NCBI GenBank assembly: GCA_014377495.1
Contig: JACMPN010000594.1
Coordinates: 1-19,046, forward strand
DNA: 19,046 nt
Direction of reading: 5' to 3'
Source of the DNA: Candidatus Sericytochromatia bacterium
GTDB taxonomy: Bacteria > Cyanobacteriota > Sericytochromatia > JACMPN01
Shown: piece after piece, positions 14,201-19,046 of the stretch
Layout of the letters: each line of letters starts with the position of its first letter
Position numbering within the stretch: position 1 is the stretch's first letter
Position numbers and translations under genes: made by a program
Notes under the pieces: model-generated
Seen by the model: the letters and a program-made list of their open reading frames with translations, nothing else
The model's database searches: none
What the model was told of the DNA's origin: nothing

Positions 14201-14656
14201 ACGGTCTACGTCGGACACGGCTACGTCGAAGGCTGGGCCAGCGAACAGGCCCTGTCGATCTGGCGCTCGCCGAACGGCACCAATGACATCGATGCCATGG
14301 AGCCGAACGACCAGACGGGGATCATGGTCACCGCCAACTGCCTGAACGGGTACTTCCACGATCCGGACTACGCCTCGCTTGGCGAGTCCCTGATCCGGGC
14401 CCCCCACAAAGGGTCTGTGGCCTTCTGGGGCACGGCGGGCTACACGATTCCCGAGGCCCAGTACGCCATGACCCGGCGTTTTGCCCAGCACATGCTGGTC
14501 AACGGCGCCGATCTGGGCACGGCCAGCACCCTCGCCAAGCTCGGCCTGTTCTTCGACGACAGCCCGTTCTGGCGTCAGGAGCTGACGGCCTGGGTCCTGT
14601 TGGGGGATCCCGCCACCGTGATGCGTAAATACTCGGCTGTCAAAGGCGGCGGCTGA
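8255..14656 (+). CDS. Giant secreted DUF11-repeat / C25 (gingipain-like) cysteine peptidase
   Basis: A 2133-residue exported protein. The ATG at 8255 has GGAGG 5 bases upstream. It opens with a Sec signal peptide (WLTWLHTLLVVSLLLV, cleavage after about AQA at 25). Residues about 30-1005 are about seven DUF11-type Ig-like domains, each with K.V.P / (Y).(I/M)TITN.G, then DTLP.GF.Y..GS, then a TW.G and (I)RLRFN strand. Residues about 1010-1110 are an Fn3-like unit (VDLISFTA, RLRWQSGTEWRNLGYSVHR). Residues about 1150-1440 contain C25-propeptide-like beta segments and a Pro/Ala linker with CNC. A further beta region runs to about 1770. The peptidase covers about 1776-2133: DYLIITPTAF, VVLFGDGHFDFRNYY, MVGRLPA, VGHG (His1988) and ANCLNGYF (Cys2029), the gingipain-type catalytic dyad, ending AWVLLGDPATV. 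C25 enzymes cleave after Arg or Lys; specificity here is unknown. No C-terminal type IX sorting domain is evident. Confidence 0.9.
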   Translation: MGRWLTWLHTLLVVSLLLVCQPAQAAFMMQASATPTVATAGVSTTINYTVTGTNTSTYTTTMTLTDRMPSFMTYNAGTTVLRINGAVVSTTNPTTAGTPVTCSWDNAGAGWVLNPGISWSLTFSGTLNTAVQGNFASTFTINDIEPTQPTNDPVQLFETAIVSVGAPPSMFIGKTVSPGTVATSGIATYTITCNNTGGASTNGLVITDTLPAGFTYNPGSSVWNGGGISNPAISGQVLTWSIPTTTGLTEVPGNTARVLTFTITAPAANGTFDNNASVAATNVLTDSTGDTATLQVGTGAVMTVCKGIGVAGSSPGCGTSLVANAGDQFRYMITITNPGTTPITINRVEDYRPVGSLYQVGSSTGSLNGGAFTAIANPTVVSNTMTWSAGPVFPLTLAAGQTYRIRWNHIAVTGKSGTYNNRVCVFTTNTVGNCTPPTAPLIINGPVYGISKTVITPATAQITAAGGVVTYEMTITNSGLLAGQANISDTFTTGWTYVNNSSSLSTNGGAFANPGNPGGANPTRTWGPFNVPVGQNIRLRFNVNVPAGFASGAYPNNAQVGDGTFPNNDLVITGDTAPVTVNGAPQISTEKTVTPASVLSYQTVVYKIKIRNASTAPVSGVVSGITDSLPTGFQYQPGTSLISTNDIAYVAFQDPTGTTGTIAWSGGAGFNITLAAGAERYLKFTVQAGGSPGTFMNTATAQGLNFLDVSTGLTAPVTVSNGPVVTVCKGAATPIDTTSACGAAATVAAGGGQIAYTMTLTNTGPVSADSVVISDTLPTGFSFIAGSTAISVNGGAFLATGDCSPGSGTVTWSGPFSVPANGNIRLRFNAQTTTTSGSYNNTAGATGSNISPVTSGATATVTVGTPPLISISPFGGTPASTVSPASGGPGSTNTYNYRINNTGGAATATAFTANLPQYVSIIPGTAFYSLNGAALVALPNPTQLTGMATWTGLPTIPTGQYLIIQFNTAIDAVATNGTYLVEGSAVGSNYANTSVMTSAQNTNLIPPYVVSGASAVDLISFTAASGADGVRLRWQSGTEWRNLGYSVHRTTDADPGLVRLNQSLIGGLGTSTTGGHYEFLDATAQPGHAYTYWLEDAEFGGRMTRRGPLTIAVPNDGTTTTAAWQAPTHTSETVPVGSAPNEPASPSTTTTINAMREYLTVEQADDHGVTLLLKTPPVTLLRRPGETIVALPGLPVTHDQGHPQVPEAVVPLSVPRDLPYRLEVLAMEDPVVIEDLSLPVLATPIDSGSTIVGNVFTSGAASSNGNGGVGRPLPGVPPTVTVAAAPAPAVSDTRDCNCPGKAPAGVTPSVAPVLHPPAGLPATIAGRHMQFAFGTLAAGSPYPAEAATIGNPVDVRHDRILQLKLYPVQYDPAKLRLTQYKTLRVRLTIDGDATLASDKVMTPWDKAMQLLAGDYGLLRRWVTTSTPIVDGFVRPSGATWRLTVRAAGPQWLSAGTLTAAGVTLDQPERLRLRHGETEVPLDRMMQAGQLAAIAFVAPTAESLYADTMHYELSLADAAPAAMATRSVAPAGDATPGQLAQTTQHLEENHIYWANKPVDDQPDHWYWDYVSTDHDKRDLAFRLAAPSLPSDDGLTASVRIGLRGLVRDPAIKTNNHVTVALNGTQIGDLRWSGQSYLDTTVGCANTLLRPGANTLTVALANDTGTAIPVAYVDRFDVTYWRTTAAAAGTLTGQFAQSGGSTWRLDGFATAPLLYDLTEPKHPVRLNDAAFAGTAATLTETDAAPAHTYWAGEESAAGQPDIQGFTYSDDLHGSTSGTDYLIITPTAFRAEADRLAMHRSTQNLQTRVVTLESIYDEFSGGDPDPQAIRRFLRWAVTNWPSPAPSYVVLFGDGHFDFRNYYGTSKPVMMPPLLLNSTEVGAVSNENGFASVIGDDDLPDLMVGRLPADTLESASAIVDKLITYDQAAGDAWHMQGLLVSDNDDPGFAMFTSSLNEAYIDRLNWQSASTTEGEQIRRTLNTGLGLTVYVGHGYVEGWASEQALSIWRSPNGTNDIDAMEPNDQTGIMVTANCLNGYFHDPDYASLGESLIRAPHKGSVAFWGTAGYTIPEAQYAMTRRFAQHMLVNGADLGTASTLAKLGLFFDDSPFWRQELTAWVLLGDPATVMRKYSAVKGGG

Positions 14657-14657
14657 A

Positions 14658-14704
14658 AAGGGGGCGGTTCAGTCGCCGTTTGACGGCCGCTGGAACGCCC
14701 CCTT
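14658..14704 (+). terminator. Hairpin directly after the giant protease gene
   Basis: AAGGGGGCGGTTC (14658-14670) pairs with GAACGCCCCCTT (14693-14704) with one bulge, and an inner GCCGT/ACGGC stem lies between. It starts one base after the stop codon. There is no T-run, so it may act as an RNA-stabilising 3' structure rather than a true terminator. Confidence 0.5.
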
Positions 14705-14736
14705 CATCAAAGGCTTCGGGCTGCATCAATCGCGTT

Positions 14737-14775
14737 AAGGGCCCGGTGATCCGACTGGCGGATCTCCGGGCCCTT
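14737..14775 (+). terminator. 15-bp-stem terminator between convergent genes
   Basis: AAGGGCCCGG plus GATCC (14737-14746, 14748-14752) pair with GGATC plus CCGGGCCCTT (14760-14764, 14766-14775) around a 7-base loop, with a single T-T mismatch. GGCCTTTT follows on the plus strand. It lies between the giant gene and the convergent 63-residue gene and could serve both. Confidence 0.7.
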
Positions 14776-14789
14776 GGCCTTTTAAGGGT

Positions 14790-14981
14790 TCAGCGGAGCT
14801 TGTGCAGGGCCCGACAGGCCTGCAGGCGACGATCCCCCTGATGGCGAATCGTCTCGGCGACCCAGCGCATCAGGACCGGTGAGGCCACCTGCGGCCGGAC
14901 CATATCCTCAATCGTGGCGTTGGGCAGGCTGTACCGCTCACGTCCGGTCAAGTCACCGGACAAGGAAAAATCGTAAGACAT
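14790..14981 (-). CDS. Hypothetical 63-residue protein
   Basis: Unrecognised small protein. Support: an ATG at 14981 preceded by AAAGGA 7 bases upstream, a possible -10 (CATAAT) 35 bases upstream, and a strong hairpin just past the TGA. The product begins MSYDFSLSGDLTGRERYSLPN and ends in an amphipathic, basic helix (MRWVAETIRHQGDRRLQACR). There is no signal peptide or membrane segment. It lies alone between two larger transcripts: convergent to the giant protease gene and about 100 bases downstream of the exporter gene on the same strand, which could also read into it. Confidence 0.6.
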   Translation of the reverse strand: MSYDFSLSGDLTGRERYSLPNATIEDMVRPQVASPVLMRWVAETIRHQGDRRLQACRALHKLR

Positions 14982-15015
14982 GGCTGCGTCCTTTGCTCAG
15001 TGAGGTCCGACGGTC

Positions 15016-15021
15016 ATTATG
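15016..15021 (-). promoter_or_regulatory. Possible -10 box for the 63-residue gene
   Basis: On the minus strand CATAAT stands 35 bases upstream of the ATG at 14981, in the only A/T-rich patch between this gene and the exporter stop. No good -35 is found at 16-18 bases, so the call is weak. Confidence 0.25.
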
Positions 15022-15082
15022 ACGGGCGTATCTGACAGGACGCTGAGATTCCGTCCTTGTTCCGCCGACAGCAATCAAGCCC

Positions 15083-17341
15083 TCAGGCGCGTTTGTCGCC
15101 GGGATACCAGTTCCACCTGCCGGCCAGCCGCATGATCGCCGGGACCAGCAGGATGCGGATGAGCGTGGCGTCCAACAGCACCGCCATGGCCAGGCCGAAG
15201 CCGAGCATCTTGACGATCAGCAACTCGGCAAAGGCAAAGGCCCCGAAGACGACGATCATGATCAGAGCGGCGCTTGTGATCAGGCCACCAGTCGCTTTCA
15301 GCCCCATGGCCGTCGCCGTTTCATTGTCGTGGGTCTGCCAATAGGCTTCCTGGATACGCGAGAGCATGAACACTTCGTAGTCCATGCTCAACCCATAGAC
15401 GATGCAGAAGACGAGGATCGGCACGACGACAATGATGATCCCGGTCGGCCCGGACAGACCGAAGAGCGCAATCCCGTACCCTTTCTGGAAGACGAGCACG
15501 GCGGCCCCGAAGGCGGCCGCCACACTCAGGCAGTTCAGGACAATGGCCTTGATCGGGATGAGCAGGCTGCGGAAAGCCACGAAAAGCATCAGGCCCGTGA
15601 CGACAAGGACGGTGGCGACGATCGTCGGGAACGGCCGCATCAGGGCATCATGGAAGTCCAGGTTGAACCCGGCCAGCCCGCCCACGGTCAATCGGCCACC
15701 GCCCAGTCCCGGCAGCGTGGCCAAATCCGTGCGGCGCAGGTCGGCGACCAGGTTCATCCCCTCTTCAAAGGACATCCCATTGGCGGGAATGACTTCCAGC
15801 ATCGTCGCCGTTTCCGCCCGATTGACGAACAGCTGGAAGAGTTGCGGGAACTGGGCTTTGGCCTGGACCGGATCCTGAAACAGCATCTGTGCCTGCCACA
15901 TCGGCATCCCGTCCTGGGGCGAGACGAGGCTGCGCACGTGCGCGATGCGGCGGTCTTTTTGCAGGCCCGCCGTCAGTCGGATCACCCCGTCGATGACGCC
16001 GGGGTCGGTGATCTTGCCGTGGGCCGGAGCGTCGACGAGCAGGCGGATCGGCTGCAAAATCCCCGACTGGCCAGTCTGCTCCAGGGCGAAGAAACCCTGG
16101 GCAGCTTCCACGGTCCTGGGCATCCACTTGTTGTCGGGGATGCCCACCTGGATGTCGATCAACGGCACGATCAGCAATGCCAACGGCACCAGCCCGACGA
16201 ACAGACAGAGCTTGGGATGGGTCATCACCCAATGAGTCCAAGCCTCCCAGGCAGCCGGCCGTTTCCAGCGCTGCAGCCAGACGCCGAGGGCCTTGGGGGA
16301 GTCGAGCCGGTCGCCGATCAGGGTCAGGGCTGCCGGCACTGCCGTCAGGGCCAGGGCCACGCAGATGCCCACTTCAATGAGGCCGCCCAGACCGATCGAC
16401 CGGGTCTCGATGATCGGGACCAGCAGCATCGCCGCAAAGCCGATCATCACGGTCAACCCCGAATAGGCAATGGAAACGCCCGTCGTCTGCACGGTGACCG
16501 CCGCCGCTTCGGCCGGATCCAGGCCCCGCCGCCGTTCCTCGCGGAAGCGGCTGACCATGAACAGGCCATAGTCGATGCCGACACCCAGGCCGATCATCGA
16601 GGCGACATTGAGGATGAAGACGGACAACGTCATCACGTGACCGATGACAAAGGCCAGCCCGAGTGTCAACGTGGTCGCCACGACCCCGATGATCACCGGC
16701 ACCGTGGCGGCGACCAGCGGCCCGAAGGCCATGATCAGCAGCGCCAGGGTCAACGGAATGACGCGGGCCTCGGCCCGGGCGGAGTCACGGGCCGCCACCT
16801 GCCGCAGATCATAGTTGAACGCCGTGTCGCTGGTGACGAAACAGGTGACCGTCGGGTCCAAGACGTGCATGGCGACGAGCGCTTCCTTGACGCCCTGGCG
16901 CAAGCGGGGAATGGCATCGGTGGCTTCGCCGACCGAGGCGGAGCGCAGCCCGGCCAGCAAAAAAGTCGACCGCTGGCCGGGCTTGCCGAAGGTGGGATCG
17001 TGGCTGTCCGCATAGGACAGGGTGATGCCGACGTCCGGTTGCCGATCCATCGTCTTCTGCAGCAGGCCCAACAGGCGGTCATGCTCTGGCGTGGCCAGCC
17101 CGGACCGTGTCTGCAGGGTGACGACGGCCAGGTAGGTGAACGGGTTGTCGAACTCCTGATGAAGCCGCTCCTGTACACTCTCGGACTGACTGCCGTGGAT
17201 CGCCTGGCCGACATGCAGCACCGTTTCGGCCCGCCAGGCGACGGAGGCGGCCAGGAGGGTCAGGACCAGCCAGGTGAGCAGCACGGCCTTGGGGTGACGG
17301 ACGCAAAAGGAAGCCAGACGGACAAAGCGGCGAGCGTGCAT
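15083..17341 (-). CDS. MMPL-family RND-type exporter
   Basis: A 752-residue inner-membrane protein with the internal duplication of MmpL/hydrophobe RND transporters: a helix at about 18-36, a periplasmic loop (about 40-195), five helices (about 195-340), a further pair of helices around 340-400, a second periplasmic loop (about 400-560), and a final helix bundle (about 565-745). Both halves carry the proton-relay signature on a transmembrane helix: GLGVGIDYGLFMVSRFREER (Asp257/Tyr258) and VYGLSMDYEVFMLSRIQEAY (Asp654/Tyr655). Such proteins use the proton gradient to export lipids, polyketides, hopanoids or other hydrophobic compounds; the substrate here is unknown. The start at 17341 has only a distant AAGGA, so initiation is less certain. 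A lipoprotein gene lies 152 bases upstream on the same strand. The helical positions are estimates by eye. Confidence 0.88.
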   Translation of the reverse strand: MHARRFVRLASFCVRHPKAVLLTWLVLTLLAASVAWRAETVLHVGQAIHGSQSESVQERLHQEFDNPFTYLAVVTLQTRSGLATPEHDRLLGLLQKTMDRQPDVGITLSYADSHDPTFGKPGQRSTFLLAGLRSASVGEATDAIPRLRQGVKEALVAMHVLDPTVTCFVTSDTAFNYDLRQVAARDSARAEARVIPLTLALLIMAFGPLVAATVPVIIGVVATTLTLGLAFVIGHVMTLSVFILNVASMIGLGVGIDYGLFMVSRFREERRRGLDPAEAAAVTVQTTGVSIAYSGLTVMIGFAAMLLVPIIETRSIGLGGLIEVGICVALALTAVPAALTLIGDRLDSPKALGVWLQRWKRPAAWEAWTHWVMTHPKLCLFVGLVPLALLIVPLIDIQVGIPDNKWMPRTVEAAQGFFALEQTGQSGILQPIRLLVDAPAHGKITDPGVIDGVIRLTAGLQKDRRIAHVRSLVSPQDGMPMWQAQMLFQDPVQAKAQFPQLFQLFVNRAETATMLEVIPANGMSFEEGMNLVADLRRTDLATLPGLGGGRLTVGGLAGFNLDFHDALMRPFPTIVATVLVVTGLMLFVAFRSLLIPIKAIVLNCLSVAAAFGAAVLVFQKGYGIALFGLSGPTGIIIVVVPILVFCIVYGLSMDYEVFMLSRIQEAYWQTHDNETATAMGLKATGGLITSAALIMIVVFGAFAFAELLIVKMLGFGLAMAVLLDATLIRILLVPAIMRLAGRWNWYPGDKRA

Positions 17342-17406
17342 AACGGCGGGATCGGTCCTTGGGACAAGTGTTCTGGAATGATGGCGACGGCACGGGCCAT
17401 GCCGAG

Positions 17407-17425
17407 CAGGCTGTGTCCCAGCCTG
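17407..17425 (-). terminator. 7-bp hairpin between lipoprotein and exporter genes
   Basis: CAGGCTG (17407-17413) and CAGCCTG (17419-17425) are perfect inverted copies around TGTCC, in the 152-base gap after the lipoprotein stop. No T-run follows on the minus strand, so it may be an attenuator-like or stabilising hairpin, or chance. Confidence 0.3.
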
Positions 17426-17493
17426 ATGCCACTGAGATGATTAGCCTACCGCCATTTGGGGTCGGGCGGCACCGTGCCTATGCCGGGCACCAC

Positions 17494-18195
17494 TCACTTT
17501 GGCGGCACCAGGGGCCCCTTGACCGGGTGCAGGAACGGGAACAGTTTGGGGTCCAACTTGGTCGCGCCGCCGCTGGAAACGGGGCCGGGGCGGGTATCGA
17601 TGTCCTGCAACGTCTGATCGAGCTTGCGGCGCTGCTCCGCCTGCGGGATCGTGAAAAACCCCGTATCGATCCCCCAACCGCCGATGCCGCCGGCCCCGCG
17701 GGACAGGTTGTACTGGCCGGGCGTGGGACTGTTGCCCCAGGTGTTGCCCGCCGCCTGCACGGGCGTGGAGCCGGTCCCGCCCCAGTTGCGGTCGCCCCAG
17801 CCGGGAGGCGCCGGCAGGGCATTCAGACGGCTTTGGCCCAGGGTCGCCAGCGGATTTGGAACACCCCAGGCCGAGCCGCTCTGCCAGACACCCGTGGGGA
17901 TGACGGCGGCCAGCCCGCCATCACTGAGGCCGCTGATCCCGCGCCAGAAGAGCGGCGCCGCCGCCAGACTGGCGAAACCCGACGCCCAGGTGCTCGCCAG
18001 CGTCACTGGCTGGCCTTGTCCCAGGCCCTGCGGGCCACGATCCAGATTGCTCAGGGCCGTATTGATCCCCAGGGCCGAGGCTGTCCCCCCGACTGTTTGC
18101 GACGAGAGCAGGAGCGGTTGGGTTAAATCCATCGGAGTCAGGGCACCACAGCCGGTGACCCCCAACGCCAACCACCACACGATCGGTGTCCGCAT
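17494..18195 (-). CDS. Putative lipoprotein, Gly/Pro/Asn-rich
   Basis: A 233-residue protein with a short lipoprotein signal: MRTPIVWWLALGVTGC, lipobox VTGC, lipidated Cys at residue 16 and the only cysteine. The chosen ATG at 18195 has AAGGGGG about 5 bases upstream; the frame extends to 18396 but that part is Arg/Trp-rich shadow. The mature region is rich in Gly, Pro, Asn, Ser and Trp (PAPPGWGDRNWGGTGSTPVQ, GGIGGWGIDTGFFT) and lacks recognisable domains. The C-terminal ~60 residues contain a charged helix (QAEQRRKLDQTLQDIDTRPG) and end LHPVKGPLVPPK. It is probably attached to the inner or outer membrane. It precedes the MMPL exporter on the same strand and is divergent from the outer-membrane-type gene at 18423. 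No function is proposed. Confidence 0.72.
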   Translation of the reverse strand: MRTPIVWWLALGVTGCGALTPMDLTQPLLLSSQTVGGTASALGINTALSNLDRGPQGLGQGQPVTLASTWASGFASLAAAPLFWRGISGLSDGGLAAVIPTGVWQSGSAWGVPNPLATLGQSRLNALPAPPGWGDRNWGGTGSTPVQAAGNTWGNSPTPGQYNLSRGAGGIGGWGIDTGFFTIPQAEQRRKLDQTLQDIDTRPGPVSSGGATKLDPKLFPFLHPVKGPLVPPK

Positions 18196-18422
18196 CCCGC
18201 CCCCTTTCGACAGGGTCCATCGTCCCGGCAGGTCCACTGCGCCAGGGCGCTTGCCCGTCCACCAGGGCCAGCGTGCCACCGCTCCGGACAGCCTGCCATG
18301 GCCCCTCTGGCCAAGCCCGGAACCATACGGACGGCGGCGTTGGCAAGACGGGCAAGCGCCCCGGCGCACTGGACCTGTTAGGCTTTTGATTGTCATCGTC
18401 CAACGGAAAGGTCCCCCAACCC
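18196..18422. other. Divergent intergenic region, lipoprotein / outer-membrane protein genes
   Basis: 227 bases between two divergent start codons, so both promoters should be here. I see no strong -35/-10 pair, only a T-rich patch (about 18378-18395, TTAGGCTTTTGATTG) that could carry a -10 for the plus-strand gene. No RNA gene or repeat was seen. Confidence 0.4.
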
Positions 18423-19046
18423 ATGTCCCGCCAGAGCCGCCCGATCACGCTCGCCGTCATGCTCGCCTGCCTGACACCCGCCCTGCCGGCACTTGCCGGT
18501 CCGCTGGATTCCTTTGTCGTCGACTACGAGGGCGGGGCGTTGTACATCGGCCAGAATGAGGGCCGCTACGGGACGGACGGCACGCCCTTCACCACCGAGA
18601 CCGTGGCCCAGAACCGCAATCTGTACGCCGCCCAGCGGTTCTCGGGCGAAGCCCGATTTTGGGGAAAACACACGGTCGTCCTCCTCTATGCCCCCCTGGA
18701 CGTGACCACCCGGGTGACCCTGGATAACCCACTCTCCTTTCGCAACACGGTCTTTCCGGCCGGCAGCGTCGTCGACTCCCGCTACCTGTTCGACGGGCTG
18801 CGGGCCAGCTACCTCTACCGGTGCTTCGAGGGCAACGGGCTGACGGTCGAAGCGGGGGCCACCGCCCAGATCCGCAACGCCCAGGTCAGCTTCAGCACGG
18901 TGAACGGCACCCTGGCCGCCGCGGAGCGGGACATCGGCTTTGTGCCGGCCCTGAAGGTGCGCCTGCGCTACGACACCCCCCAGGGCACTTATGCGCTCTG
19001 GGAAGCCGACGGCCTGACGACCTTCGGCATCGCCAGCGTCAAAGGC
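18423..19046 (+). CDS. Exported outer-membrane beta-barrel-like protein, 5' part
   Basis: Partial gene cut by the right edge: 208 codons, open throughout. It has a clear Sec signal peptide (MSRQSRPITLAVMLACLTP, cleavage after ALA at residue 25). The mature protein alternates polar and hydrophobic residues with many aromatic positions: LDSFVVDYEGGALYIG, NRNLYAAQRFSGEARFWGKHTVVLLYAPLDVTTRVTL, SRYLFDGLRASYLYRCFEGNGLTVEAGATAQIRNAQVSF, and VPALKVRLRYDTPQGTYALWEADGL. These look like successive transmembrane beta strands with short turns and longer loops, as in small outer-membrane porins or OmpW/DUF481-like barrels. The family cannot be fixed without the C-terminus. GAAAGG about 12 bases before the ATG is the only Shine-Dalgarno candidate. 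Confidence 0.72.
   Translation, partial: MSRQSRPITLAVMLACLTPALPALAGPLDSFVVDYEGGALYIGQNEGRYGTDGTPFTTETVAQNRNLYAAQRFSGEARFWGKHTVVLLYAPLDVTTRVTLDNPLSFRNTVFPAGSVVDSRYLFDGLRASYLYRCFEGNGLTVEAGATAQIRNAQVSFSTVNGTLAAAERDIGFVPALKVRLRYDTPQGTYALWEADGLTTFGIASVKG

Noticed and set aside
15329..17440. A 703-residue + strand open frame
   Set aside because: Antisense shadow of the MMPL exporter, dominated by Gln, Arg, Asp, Gly and His, while the opposite strand has clear RND motifs.
1..19046. CRISPR arrays, tRNA, rRNA, integrase or phage genes
   Set aside because: No regularly spaced repeats, no T-loop/acceptor pattern, and no integrase, transposase or phage structural motif seen in any frame.

Overview
A GC-rich (about 65% by eye), gene-dense stretch from a diderm (Gram-negative type) bacterium. 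Diderm markers are a Sec signal-peptide outer-membrane-like protein, a lipobox lipoprotein, a type II secretion/type IV pilin-like protein and an MmpL/RND-type exporter. I cannot assign the phylum: there is no rRNA or tRNA, and several genes have no family I recognise.

Left part (1-3283, + strand): the 3' end of a pseudopilin-like gene; a decayed stretch with a bestrophin-like C-terminal remnant; then a cell-shape cluster of maf, a drastically shortened mreB, mreC and mreD. The mreB copy joins the first ~28 codons (nucleotide-binding loop) to the last ~40 codons with the middle missing, while maf, mreC and mreD look intact.

Middle-left (3284-5236): a non-coding stretch of about 820 bases with inverted repeats, two small orphan + strand genes (163 and about 98 residues), a perfect 19-bp-stem terminator, a weaker terminator for the opposite strand, and a 79-bp MITE-like palindrome bounded by a TTA duplication.

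Middle (5234-8254): a minus-strand pair, a FemAB/GNAT-like acyltransferase followed by a Wzx-type polysaccharide flippase, which points to surface glycan or exopolysaccharide work. It is divergent from the largest gene across a 495-base non-coding region that holds a foldable leader, a C10 tract and short direct repeats.

Middle-right (8255-14981): one 2133-residue secreted protein made of a signal peptide, about seven DUF11 domains, an Fn3-like domain, C25-propeptide-like beta regions and a C-terminal C25 (gingipain-like) cysteine peptidase with its His/Cys dyad. Hairpins follow it, then a convergent 63-residue small gene.

Right part (15083-19046): a minus-strand MMPL exporter preceded by a lipoprotein gene, and divergently the start of an outer-membrane-type protein cut by the window edge. 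The overall theme is the cell envelope and cell surface: shape, glycan export, a giant surface protease and an exporter.
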